Assembly: GCF_001577835.2 (NCBI RefSeq)
Contig: NC_029516.1
Location: forward strand, 89,351,883 to 89,415,882
Length of the DNA stretch: 64,000 nt
Source: Coturnix japonica
Taxonomy: Eukaryota; Chordata; Aves; Galliformes; Phasianidae
Direction: 5' to 3'
This document shows positions 24,116 to 35,645 of the stretch, piece after piece. Position 1 is the stretch's first letter. Each line of letters starts with the position of its first letter. The notes under the pieces are model-generated. The model was not told the origin of the DNA. It saw only the letters and a list, made by a program, of their open reading frames with translations, and searched no databases. Made by a program: the position numbers and the translations under genes.

Positions 24116-27100
24116 GTTTATATTGGTGTGAGTCAGTGCCACTCATGTGCTGCTGCTCCTTAGAATACTTAAATCCTCAGTTGTCTGGCACTGGCCAGGG
24201 AACTTTGAGTAAGAAAGCTAATAATTAGGTGGCAGGAACTGGTAGCTGTATTTTGGGTGGTGGTTCTTTTTTGTTTTATGGAGAAGTGTAGTCTTTGAAC
24301 TTTTTTCTTGCTTGTTTTCAATTGTGTTGACCAGAGGAAGGACTTCTGCCATAATATTTGGAAAACACTACAGTTCTTTAGCTCATACTAAAGACCTTGA
24401 TTTGGTGTTAGGGTGAGTGGGTGGATGGAGGGAAGAGGTAGCACTGCAAAGAAGTTGAGTAAGTTGGTTATGCAATTTGATTATGTAACGATTTTAAAAC
24501 AGCAATATTAGAATAGATGTTAACAACTGAAAGCACATCATTTTACCTTCAGTAATCTAATTTTTTCTTCAGGGTAAAACCTCTTGAGGCAGTATGTCCA
24601 CTGGGAGGCTCAGAAAGCTGTGTGATGCAATGACAGTTGTCCCATTTCTCAGGGCTGGAAGCTTTGGTTCTGTAAGTGGCAGGCAGGCAGGATAAAAGTT
24701 GAGCTAAGTAGCTGGGGGGTAATGGACTTCCTTCCAGTAGTACTTGATGATTTTCAGACTATCTGCTAATCCTTTTAGCACTCACAGGTTGTTCATATAA
24801 TCAGTTTGTGTTCACTGCTAGGAAATGCAGAGTTCTTGCACTCTTCCTGCCGTGAAGAATTTCTGCATGGCACAACTCTGGTTATATTGTTGTTAATGAT
24901 GCTTTATAAAGAAGCAGTTAGAGCTGGTAAGAACTGCAGTAAATGAAAGTCTCCCACACAGTGCCAACAATGACAGCCCAGGTTTCTTGGTGCTTTCCAA
25001 GCATCTGTAGGGGTGCAGTGACTGTTCAGGTTATGAGGTAGAATTCGGTGTCAGAATTCAGAATGTGGTATCAAGAACACCATGTCAGATGGTGAAGAGC
25101 TATAAAAAACCCTCATCTACTACACTTAGTATAATGGCATCCAACTGCGTCACCTTTGCTGCCTAATGTTTCTCGTGTATACGAGAGAAACAGATCTGCA
25201 GCCTTTTTGTGGCCAGTTGCTGGTACACAACTAAAGTAGTGCTTTTCGTTAGCATAGTTAATGATTTGTGAATGAAACTACTTCCCATAATGGAATCCAG
25301 ATCTCCATATTTCATATTGCTTGATAATATTCTAATTGCACGGTGTTCAAGGTCTCGGCAGCTGTCAACAGTGACTTTCAGCATCTTGCTTGTCACGTGA
25401 ATGGGCAGTGTTCCTAAGAAACTGTTGGCTGAAGTCAAAACATTTGATCTATACCATTCTTATCCATAGGAGAATAAGATAAAATACTTATTTCAGATTT
25501 CCACTTAATGGTAGGGAAGCTCAGGTGGAAGGGAAACTGATACTCTTAAACCAGAAGTGAGGGCAGCTGGTGGTAAATGCATAAAAACCATTGAACAGCT
25601 TGCAACTTCTGAACGAGGTGACAACTCTGGGGCACAGCTGGTGTTTTGTGGAACTTGTCAAAAAGCTTATGTTTTTGCTGCCAGCGCTGTGGTTTTTTTT
25701 TGGCCCGATAAATAGGATGTCCTTTTATGTCACTTCCAATCCTTCCAAGAGCAGAAACAATTCATCTAAGCTCAGCAGAGCTATGAAATACGAAATTAAG
25801 CTTGTAGTTACTTAATATAGTCTAACCTGTTTCTTGTGGCCTTTGAATATGCTGGGAATTTCCTTGTGTGCCAATACCTTCAAATGGACTGTTCGGTGTT
25901 GCCCTAATTTCATCCCTGTATTCTATAATTCAGGATTAAGGATTGCAGTGCCTTTCTCTTGCTTCAGACTTGAGTTTTGGTTAAGGTCACTCCTTTATGG
26001 AAGCTAATTGAATTTAATTACCTTTGTATTTCTATGCAAGACAGAAAACTCACTGTATTTAAGGTGCAAGACTTGAAAAATGCTCTGTTCTTCCTTGTTT
26101 GCTCCAGCTGACTTAAAAAAAATTATGGCTAAATATGAGCACTTTGGACCAAAGTAATACATTTTCTGTTTGAGAATACTGATTGCCCTCTGGTGGCTGA
26201 CCTGTTGGCAGCCGTTAATCCTCCTTTTGCTGGTGCTAAAAGACACTGTACAGTTCTACTGACAGCTAAGGAATGTTATATTTTGTCAAAAGAGAACATG
26301 GTAACTTTCTTAAATACTAGACAGTTATTTTCTAATTGTTCTGGGGAACAGAACAGCTGAGGTATGAGTACAGGATTCAACAGGTATTAACAGTCTTGAC
26401 GGAAAATGCCACTCCTGTTTGCTTTACAAAGCCTATTGCTGAGCTGTAAGGAACAAATTTGCTACATTCCAGACTACGGTGAACCAGAGCTTAGCGATGA
26501 TCCTTAAAATACCTGTTTTGCTAAGGCTGAAGTTAGTGTCAACAGCGTTATTTCTTCATTTGCAGGCCTTTTGGGGCAAAACAGTTTGTCAGACCTCTTT
26601 AATTATAGCAGTTGGCTTTTTTTCAGGGGCAAGACAATGGAAATTGTGATTCTTGTAAAAATAATGAACAGTTCTGATCGTGCTAGGCATGCCTAATTGG
26701 AAGATATTGAAGTTAATCAATTACATATTGAAATTGTTGCTGTTTGAAGCTTAGTGGTATTATTTAAATAAGATATACCAATATGTTGTTTTTTTTTTAA
26801 TACTGGATGGTTTGGGTGGGCAGGGCTGAACTTCAGACAACCTTCAAAAATACTTTATTCCCAGATGAAAGACCTGAAAGCAGTGTTAGAGCCTTTGTGC
26901 TGAGCAGCCCTATTTTTCCTGAATTAGCATAATTTCCCTGCCCTCGGTTATACCTGGGCAAGCTAGGATTTTAATCAGCACTCTGAGAGGGGTATTAACT
27001 GACAGTGAAAATTAGGTCATTACATTACACATGTGCATTTTATTCTGACAACATTCTGTGTCTGTGACAACCATATTAACAATCTAACTTGCTGCTGGCT

Positions 27101-27340
27101 TTTTGGTTTGTTCCTGTGGGGAAATGGCTGAAAACGCAAGGAGCTATAGGACATCTTTAATGTTTCATGTGGCCAACAGAAGTACACTCACCTGCAGTAG
27201 TGACAATAACAAAACAGTTCCAAGACAATGAAGTAGAGGATTAGAGTTGAAGTCCTGGCTATGTCATTGCTTTGCTTTGATTTGTTTTTCTTATTTTTTG
27301 AACACTGGGAACGTCTCCTTATTCATCAGTTTTCACATCT
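24116..27340. other. Alternative CXADR intron: no genes seen
   Basis: No recognisable exon or repeat. A minus-strand open frame of 91 codons at 25163-25438 matches no family I know. A CTCF-like site sits at 26184-26197. The block around 26930-27100 has a mixed, non-repetitive look but its conservation cannot be judged here. Confidence 0.55.
26184..26197 (-). promoter_or_regulatory. Candidate CTCF site
   Basis: Minus-strand CCACCAGAGGGCAA fits 13 of 14 positions of the CTCF core (CCASYAGRKGGCRS). Sequence match only. Confidence 0.4.
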
Positions 27341-27430
27341 CAGAATCGCAGAATGGCTTGGGTTGAAAAGGACCTTGAAGATCATCCAGTTCCAATCTGC
27401 TTGGCGAGGCAGGCTTGCCAGCCATTAGTT
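27341..27430 (-). mobile_element. CR1 LINE 3' end, short
   Basis: Reverse complement of a CR1 tail: CAGAATCGCAGAATGGCTTG then GGTTGAAAAGGACCTTGAAG and CATCCAGTTCCAA. Similarity fades after about 90 bases. Confidence 0.8.
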
Positions 27431-30108
27431 CTGACTGCCGAGGGCCCCTGGAGAACGGAGATCATTCTGTTGGCTGTTAGAGGCTTTAGAACTAGATTTG
27501 CCCATCACACTACTTATTTAAAAAAGGAAACAACAAAACTAGCCATATATACTTAAACAGCCAGACTTAGTTACACACAGAGAGAAGCAGATTCGCTTCT
27601 TGTTGTCGCTGGCACTGTTTGCAGTGAATGACTCCTGGGTTTGACTTTCTGAACAACTTTACCTGCATCTTCCCACTTCCACCAATGGCTGATTTTCCTG
27701 TTTTTCTGTTACGCTCTGCCTTTATTTCTTATTGCTGGATTTATTTTACCACTGAAGTGGGGATGGGTTTTAGGCAGCTTTTCCCTTTTCTGAGTGTAGT
27801 GTGTTGCTATTGAATGAGCTTTTGTAGAAGATCACAGTTATCACTGATCTTTTCCATCATAGTTTTTGCTCCTAAACAGTTTTGCTTGGTTTTTTTTTGG
27901 TATTAGGCACTTTAAAGCCACCATAATACTTCAGAAACCTATTTATCCAGAATAAACATTAGGTTATGTATGATTGTAGGTACCTGGTCAGGCAGCAGTT
28001 CCTCATCAATTTGTCCTTGTGAGAATTTTCCGAACAGTTAGCATATTTTGTTTATAAGGCACAGCAGTTGTGGCTGGATTATCTTTCCCGTTGTTGCTTT
28101 ATCGCAGCTTCATGAGTAACTTCTAGCTGCATGCAAGGTTTCACTTGCCAGCCTGCATTTTTCTTTTTTTCTTTTTTAAGTAAAGATTTACTTAGATGAG
28201 AAGGAGGAGAAGAAAATGAAGACTGAAAGTATCAGGACAGTGCAGAAGGGAAAGCGGATTATGTTGTATTTGTTTGATGTTGTCCTTCCAGCTCTCCCAA
28301 GAATTTGATTTTTAACTTCTGCTTCTTCTAAAGAAATGGGCAATCAAAAACTATCATCCTGTCTAAGCTGGTCTGTGCGTGCCACGCAACAGACTGCCTT
28401 TTTTTTACACGCAGGCGATGTTAATTGTCTTTAGACTCATTTGTGGAAGGGAGTAAGCAGGACAGACTTGATGGAGAACCCTGGTTATGTAAGCCCCAAC
28501 TTGCGTGCCTGTCTTATCCTTGAGAACAGCCATCAAGCTTTGTAAAATATGTGAGAGCTGTTTCTTCAGGGTTTTCCAGTAGAGTGGGAAAGGATGAGTT
28601 GTGAGGGGAGCAGCTTAATTATTTTTTTTAGAAAGCATATGATTAGCAATTATTAACTACCTATAATTATTATTACTAATTAATTACTACTAATTATCAC
28701 TTGCTTATTTGAGAGCTATTGATGGCAAAGGTCAGAGATAGGACTGCCATGTTAGCTGTAGAGCAAAGACAGACTGTTGTAAAGCAGAGACAGTAAAGGC
28801 TGCTTGCTGACTCAGTGTACAACTTCAATTGATATGTCTCTTAAGAATATCAGTTAATTCTATCAAATAGAATTTGAGACTGTTGTCAGTGTTCTTGTTC
28901 CTGCAGTACAAGAGTTGAGGACAGACAGATGCATTAAATTGGAGTAGAATGTAAGTTCCAGGAGAAAAAAGTAATGTTGCCAGTATCTTCCCAAATGGAG
29001 ATCATGGTAGGTTAATGATGCTGAAAATTTGATTTCTCACACTTTACCATGTAGTTACTCATTAAAACAAATGCATAAATAAGTAAAGCAACAACAGCAA
29101 ACTAACAAAAAACATTTTGGAAACAATTTATAAACAGTACCAGAACAAGATGGTAGAACAGATCAACAAATATGATGACTTAGTGCCTAGCAGTACTTGG
29201 CACTGCTTTGAATTATGCTTCCAAGCAAGGTTTTTTGAAGACACTTAATTGTTTTTATTATCACAGGCACCTGGAAGGTTTTACTCAAAGTGTAATTCAA
29301 ATTGAAATGTGACAGTTTGTGAGGAGCTGAGATAGCTGGAGTCAGCATTATAATTACAGATCTGACTGAGGAACAGTGGTGGAGCTGAGGCATCTTTTAA
29401 GCATCTGCCAGGACTGGGGTGGCAATACAGAAAGCCTTAATAGGTTGGAATGGTGGAGTAAGAAAATGAGATCTTTCTAGTAAATGCAGCAGATGTATAC
29501 ACGTTTGTGGGTTATTAATTAAGAAGAACTGGCTTCTGTGTCACGTCTTGAAAATAAATATGGTTGACTATTTTTTATTGAGTAAGGATGCATCACTGGA
29601 TACTTTGAAAAAGAAAAGTATTTGAGTGTCAAGCAGTAAACAAAAGCGCGTGATTATTTGATGATTCAGGTTAGTGGGATGAAACTGAAGAAACAATCAT
29701 CCAAGCAGACTTCTCCAGAAACTTTAAAGAATGACTCTAGTGGGTGTGTGCTGGGAAATTAATGAGGATTTTCAAATAACCTAGTTGAAAATACTATAAA
29801 GTTGATGATGAATTAAAATTGAATTATTAGCCAATTGAAGAGTGATCCTATTTGTTGTTGCCAGCGCCACTGACTTGAGCGGACTTGAAGTGTGTTCTCG
29901 GCAAACTCAGTTGTTTCTTTTCAAGTTAGCTAATAAACACAGTTAGCTTGCTACTCCACTGCATATGTGTTATGTTCAACACTGGTATAAATTCTTACCT
30001 GAAAGGCCATCGTTTGGATCGTTATCTGAATTGTGCATTTAATTGCTGTATGTCAAACTGCCTGGCCCATTTTTAATTTAGATTAATGATATTCTTTTTT
30101 TCTTATAG
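27431..30108. other. Alternative CXADR intron, last part: nothing seen
   Basis: AT-rich sequence up to the exon 8 acceptor. A TAATTA-rich patch is at 28650-28695. No repeats or coding exons recognised. Confidence 0.6.
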
Positions 30109-30150
30109 TCTGACTTCGCACACAAGATTGGTGACATAACAGTGGTATAA
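30109..30150 (+). CDS. CXADR: CXADR alternative last exon 8 (ITVV isoform)
   Basis: A 42-base exon preceded by a branch-like TTAATGAT, a T-rich tract and TTATAG. In frame with the internal donor after 18217 it adds SDFAHKIGDITVV and a stop. The result would be a 358-residue isoform that replaces the 26-residue GSIV tail. The mammalian exon-8 isoform also adds 13 residues ending ITVV, with a lysine at the same place; there this tail changes PDZ partners and sorting. The first residues differ from mammals. Far too short to stand out as an open frame. Splicing is inferred from phase, length and the ITVV ending, not from transcripts. Confidence 0.85.
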   Translation, partial: SDFAHKIGDITVV

Positions 30151-30672
30151 ACGTGAAGAAACACGCATCATTTTTTGCATGAATTTCAAGTATGGTGAAA
30201 CTGAAGTTCATAATGAAGTGCTGTTTTATTTTTTATTTTATTTTTTATCTCACTTTACATCCAAGACTGTAAAGTAGGCTGTATTCAGTTTTGTAAGTAC
30301 CAAGTACGTTAAAGAATATTTTTAATGCCAAGTTTACAGACGTTTTTCATACTGGTTCTGTTTTTTAAGGCACACACAATCACTGATCTGCCCCCCACCT
30401 CCAATCGATTAAAAAACATGTCAAGTTCACAAAATCAATCCAGGTAGCAGAAATACAGCCTTAAGCAGTGGGACACTGAAAGAGGTTTTAAACTTTGAGT
30501 ATTTATGTCTATCTCTTAGCCTTCTGTCCTGCTGATACGATAGGAAGTGCAGCATCAATTTAGTACTGTAGTGATACTAATGAAGACTCGGATTCTATGT
30601 TTGAAATGCACTGTATTTTAAGATTGTGTATATTTTATAATACTTAATAAAATCTACTTGAACGTCAAGGCA
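30151..30672 (+). other. CXADR: Likely 3' UTR of the CXADR exon-8 isoform
   Basis: AT-rich untranslated sequence after the exon-8 stop. A canonical AATAAA at 30646-30651 would give a cleavage site about 20 bases on, and T- and GT-rich sequence follows. The end is inferred from the signal only. Confidence 0.5.
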
Positions 30673-31650
30673 TGCTTCAGCATAATCTGTTAATGCCAAT
30701 GTTGTAGTAATTCATGTCTGTACACTGCCTCATTCTTCTTCTCAGCTTTTACCCTGCAGGAAACCAGAAGAAAGAAGAGTGCTCTCTTTAAAGGAAGCTA
30801 ATTACTTTTTTTTTTTTTTTTTTTGTCTTCTGTGATGTGAAACTTTGAGTATTGATTTCATAATAAAAATCTGCCTAGCCATAGGAGATCACCGTAGATT
30901 GATAGTGTGGATGAGAGCTTAATAATTCACTTTTCTCTCTCTTTTTTTTTTTTTTTTTTAAGAATTTGTGACTGAGATGAAAGAGGTGGGAGCCTCTACC
31001 CCACTGATATTTGGGCAGATTTAATAACTGTCTTCTGATAATGACACAGTCAGTGTAAATCAGAGGAAGCTGAAGGACACTCCAGCACTGAGGAATTAAC
31101 AGCGAGGGTAGACAAGTTTAAACCCGTCTTTGATCATCAACATCTTTCTCTGCTGTGTGGCTGGGGTTTTTGTTGTTATTGTTGCTATTTTTATTGTTCA
31201 TCAGTTACACGCAGTTACTAATTTAAAGCTTAATCCGGTGACACCAGCTATGCTTTTCTCTGAAGGCAACTGTATGCTTTATTGGTGAAGCTGTTGGTTC
31301 ACCAGTAATGTCACAGGCTTAAGTAAATGTCGCAGGCTTAAGTAGCCAATATTTTTTTAAGTCATTCCAAATCTGCTTTGATTTCTGTGTTAGAATTGCA
31401 GATAAGATTCTTTGCTTTTAGAAGCCCTTGTTTTTATGCTAAAATGTTACATTCCTCATCCTCTCTTCTGTTTCCATGCTGCCTAAACTTGCCTGAGCAA
31501 ATCCGGGAGGTAATTAATCAGAGTAGAATCTGTTGGGATCAGCGTGAAAGTAACCTGATCAAGAAGCAGCAATTGTTTTTTTGGTAGATGATCTATAAGG
31601 CAGTAGTTTGTAAATGAAACTTCAGTTTTGTACTACAGTGTCTAAGATGG
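30673..31650. other. Start of CXADR-EURL intergenic region
   Basis: Contains T-runs at 30807-30824 and 30941-30959 and a 19-base tandem duplication with one mismatch (31307-31325 and 31326-31344, AATGTCACAGGCTTAAGTA). No gene seen. Confidence 0.6.
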
Positions 31651-31718
31651 GTAGGTATTGGGGTTGGACTCGATGATCTCTAGAGGTCCCTACCAACCCC
31701 TACAATTCTGTGAGTCTG
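31651..31718 (+). mobile_element. CR1 LINE extreme 3' end
   Basis: GGTTGGACTCGATGATCTCT, AGAGGTCCCTACCAACCCCT and an ATTCTGTG-type end: a copy reduced to the last 70 bases. Confidence 0.85.
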
Positions 31719-32939
31719 TATTCTCCTCCTCCACCTCCTCCTCAATGAATGCTAATGTCTAAAGGCTTAATTGCTGATGTTTTAGTAGAGGGGAGAAATG
31801 TAGGAATTAGTGTGCAAGGTGTTATGTCAGTCTAAAAAAAAAAACAAAAAAAAACTCCTGTGCCAATGGTGTAAAATGAGACCTTCTTGCCCGGGCTTGC
31901 TTTTCATACAAGAGTTCAAGCAGTGCTTATTTGCCAGCTCTGCTCTTTTCCACACCCAGGAATCTCTTTTTCATGTGCAAGCTAGCTGACCTGGCCAATG
32001 GACTAAGCCTAAATGTTGCCTACACTACTAGCCTGCATCTTTACTGCAAAATGGAGAAGCTAACTTGCAGTGCTTTCCCACTATCACTGCTTACTTGGTA
32101 GGTCTTATCAAATACATATCTTTGGATCGAGCTGTTGCAGTACTCTGTTTAGTTCAGACCACTTCAGTATAATTCTTCCAGAGGTCTTTAATTACAGATG
32201 TCTGCAATGTCATGTGTTCTCACACTTACTGGCCTCCTCTTCACTAATAACATGTGCTCCAGTCACACAAATCTTTAGGTTTGAGGTTGGAAACCGGGTG
32301 TTGCAATCTCAGACCAGAGTTGATAACATGGGTTCAGACTGCCTCTATGTTGTCTGTTGCACTGCCCAGGGTTTAGGGTGGGCCAGGTCCTTTACCAGCT
32401 GAACTTTCCCTGCGGTTTGGGGGCTGATTCCCATTCTAACCTTGCCCAGCAGGCAGTGTGGCTGCATCAGGCTCAGAAATCAGCTATGCCAGTGCAAGGC
32501 AATTTCATATTGCTTCAAATCTTTCCAGGCCTGAATTTATATCATTGCAATGATTTGCATAAAAATTAAAATGCCAGACTGTAGCTCTAGCACGTGTGTT
32601 TTAAGTGGCAGAATTCAGCATGCTAGAGACTGAATTGGCCCTGCCCTTTTTGCTCTTGGCTCTTCATTCCTGTCCTTGGGCTACCTCTTATCTTTTGTCA
32701 GCATAAGCATTGCTGCAGCTGCTGTGAGCCACATCAGAGAAAAGATTTAGTTGAGAATTACTTGCACACTGTTTAGTTTAGTTTTAACTTGAATATGTTC
32801 ATCCTTTCAGTTCACAAGGTGACTGCGTCAGCACTTGTGCTGACAAAAGGGGAAGGAGGCAGTGTGAAAGTGGAAACAAGGATCAAAGAATGAGGGAAAG
32901 GAGGGACAGCTTTCAGCAGCAGTGTTAAAGGTGCTCTGA
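31719..32939. other. Intergenic, nothing recognised
   Basis: A CTC/CCT-rich patch follows the CR1 end (31722-31743) and an A-rich run lies at 31835-31853. Open frames such as 32070-32402 show no domain. Confidence 0.55.
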
Positions 32940-33006
32940 GCAAAGAGCTGGACTAGAGGAACTGCAGAGCTGCCTCCAGCTTTAACTGTTATGAGATTCT
33001 GTGAAA
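32940..33006 (+). mobile_element. CR1 LINE 3' end, old and short
   Basis: GAGCTGGACTAGAGGAACTG, then CTGCCTCCAGCTTTAACTGT and GAGATTCTGTGAA follow the order of a CR1 tail but with heavy divergence, suggesting an old copy. Confidence 0.6.
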
Positions 33007-34567
33007 TAAGCACACACTCTCAAATGCTCCCTTCATCAAAGCTGGTGATCCTCGGCTGCCATGTATGTTTGAAGGTGCTTGAAGGCTACAGGCAGCTCAG
33101 TTTATGACACTGATGGCTCCAGGCCCTAACTGAGAAACCAGTTAGTCTGAACTGGATGCAAAGCTGTGCCATGTTGTATGTGCATCCTGTTGGCTGCCAC
33201 ACAAATGAGCCAGTATGAACATCTCCACAAAAACAGAGTGTGTTCTCAGGACATCCTGCCCCAGTTGGAGTTGGGAATAAGCATGTTGGCAGCAGCTGTC
33301 TCTTTTCTTTTCATAACTAAGGGAGATGGTTGTTGATAATGCTGATGTTGTCTTCAACTATGAGCTTGTGAAAATGTATACAGTTATTTTATGTGACTCT
33401 AAAGTAATTCCAAGTCTCTCCCTAAGGCATCTTGTGAAGTAGATTCACGGGGGCCAATCACTGTTATCTTCAAAGGCAGCTTGGATGGGTCACTGGTGGT
33501 GTGATTCTCTTAGCAAACTCTTGGCGTGTTGTTGTTTACAGTACATAAAGCAGTGAAATGCAAGTGAAGAGAACAGCTTGCTTCAAACTTTACTCCAGTA
33601 AATTGTGGAAGGTGAAGAGGGAAGCCATTAGAAGGAAAATTCAGCATCTTTCACTGCAGTGTGGCGCAGTGTCCAAGGATTGCTTGCTTTTAATCTGCGT
33701 ACACAAGGCCCAGCTCACTGAATTTTAACATGGATAGCTAAGACTTCAGTGTGGTTCATTCCAGGTCATTTGTATTCCTCATATAATTGTAATTGTCTAC
33801 AGGAAAATGTAATATGTTAAGAATTGAAAATAATTTATTTTGAATTGTTTGCTTATATAACACAAGCTTCTTTAATGTTGAGGAAGCAACTAGACACGAA
33901 CAGGAGCCTGAGCTGATACTGAATGTGTCAGAACGCTTACAATGCACTGTATGTACATTGTTCTGTATAAGTAATTTCCCAGTTACAAAGTAAATTTCTG
34001 TTTTGATAACTGTAAATAATGCAACTCGGAAAGTTTTTCATGACAGAGAACTAATTATGGAATTACTGCCTTCTGCATTAATATTGCCTTATGCTGCTTT
34101 TTACCACCTGAGAGTATGTATTTAAAATGCCAGTGCCATGTGTCTGTCTTCCTGACTGAAGTGTCATTAATGCAACAAGTATGCATTGTCCTTGCAGAAG
34201 AATCTGTTCCCTTCACACCTGTCTTTCTCGCTTTGGGCCACTTTCTATGTAGCCTTCTTTTATCAGAAAACAGACGTTGCCAGGGGCTCCAATCGTCCTA
34301 CTCTTCAGGAAAGGGCTGTAAATCTAATGCTTCTCTGATCAAATCATGCTTTAACATGGGGATGAAGTGCATGCAACCCTTGCAGAACTCACTGAAGGAA
34401 GCTGTACTTGAGTTGCTGAAACTGTGGAATAGAAAACTAACAAACACACTGATGCCTCTCCTATAAAAGTTTCATACTTTCAAATCTTAATTTTGATGGT
34501 TTAAATGGTGGGCCTGTAAAAAAAAAAAAATAAATGGAGACTTACTGTACATATTAGAATAGCAGTA
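33007..34567. other. Intergenic, nothing recognised
   Basis: No repeats or exons recognised; open frames (for example 34116-34466) have no known family and no splice context. Confidence 0.55.
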
Positions 34568-34825
34568 GGCCAAGAGGGAATAGCTTTAGACTAACAGAGG
34601 GGAGATTTAGTTAAGCTGTTAGGAGGAAATCCTTTATACCGAGGGCAGTGAGGCACAGCTGCCCAGAGAAGCTGTTGTGCCCCATCCATGGAGGCTCTCA
34701 AGGCCAGGCCGGATGGGGCCCTGGGCAGCCTGAGCTGGTGGGGGCAGCCCTGTCCACAGCAGGGTGTGGTGCTGGGTGAGCTTTAAAGTCCTTCCAACCC
34801 AAACCATTCTATGGTTCTATGATGG
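34568..34825 (+). mobile_element. CR1 LINE 3' end
   Basis: CAGCTGCCCAGAGAAGCTGT, CCATCCATGGAGGCTCTCAA, GGCCAGGCCGGATGGGGCCC, then CCTTCCAACCCAAACCATTC and TATGGTTCTATGATG. GC-rich, little diverged copy of a CR1 tail. Confidence 0.92.
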
Positions 34826-35016
34826 GACTGCTTATAAGAATTTAGGCTAGTTTCAAGTTTAGTGTACAGTCTTACTGAGTTTACTGTCGTTAACAAGATG
34901 CATTGCCAGCCATTATTACTACACATGCAATACATTTCAGCCTTAAGAATCATCATACCCTGAATGACTTGTGATTATGCCACGCCAGAGCTGCAGAGCT
35001 GATGCCCTGCTGTTGG

Positions 35017-35030
35017 GTGCCCTCTGGTGC
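35017..35030 (-). promoter_or_regulatory. Candidate CTCF site
   Basis: Minus-strand GCACCAGAGGGCAC fits 13 of 14 positions of the CTCF core. Same orientation as the candidate at 26184. Sequence match only. Confidence 0.35.
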
Positions 35031-35419
35031 AGTTTGCATCCCTGCAATCAGGGTAGAGTGGCTTGAGATCCCTTGGATATGGAAACTTGTATTTTTTCTC
35101 AGCCCCTCCCTCGAGACAAAATCTTGGCCTGTTACTGGATATTCGAGTTTCCAGGCAGTTCCTAGCCCTCAGTCTTTTGCCCTGGAATACAATGCTGCAC
35201 AAAGTTGCTGTTACTTTCTTAGGGCAGGGCAGGTGTCCTACTTACTGCTCTTTTTATTTATGTATTTATGTACTTATTTAAATTTCTTGGATTATCCTAA
35301 GGTAAAAGGAGTCTCTTCTCATCCCTCAGGATGGTATTTCAGTGGTCAGTATTTAACCATCAGAGAACTGTTAACAGTTCCACAAAATCTCCTTCACATT
35401 CAATGCAAGAAAGTATTAA

Positions 35420-35645
35420 TAGAATCATAGGATATCCTCAGTTGGATATGATCCATAAGGATCATTGATTCCAACTCCTGGCTCCACACAGGACCACCCA
35501 AAAATCAGACCATATGTCTGAGAGCATTGTCCAAATGCTTCTTGAACTCTAGCAGCTTGGGGCCATGACTGCTGCCATGGGGCTCCTATTCCAGCGCCCA
35601 GCCACCCTGGAAGAACCTTTTCCTGACATCCAACCTGAGGATGGT
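35420..35645 (-). mobile_element. CR1 LINE 3' end
   Basis: Begins TAGAATCATAGGATATCCTC and continues through CCAACTCCTGGCTCCACACA, GTCCAAATGCTTCTTGAACT and AACCTTTTCCTGACATCCAA in reverse complement. Same subfamily wording as the copies at 41440 and 43490. Confidence 0.9.

Noticed and set aside
25163-25438. 91-codon minus-strand frame inside the alternative CXADR intron
   Set aside because: Considered as a BTG3 exon because of its strand and place; its residues do not match BTG3 or any family I know.
33663-33712. TGGCGCAGTG word resembling a tRNA A box
   Set aside because: No B box follows at the right distance and no cloverleaf can be drawn, unlike the element at 62759.
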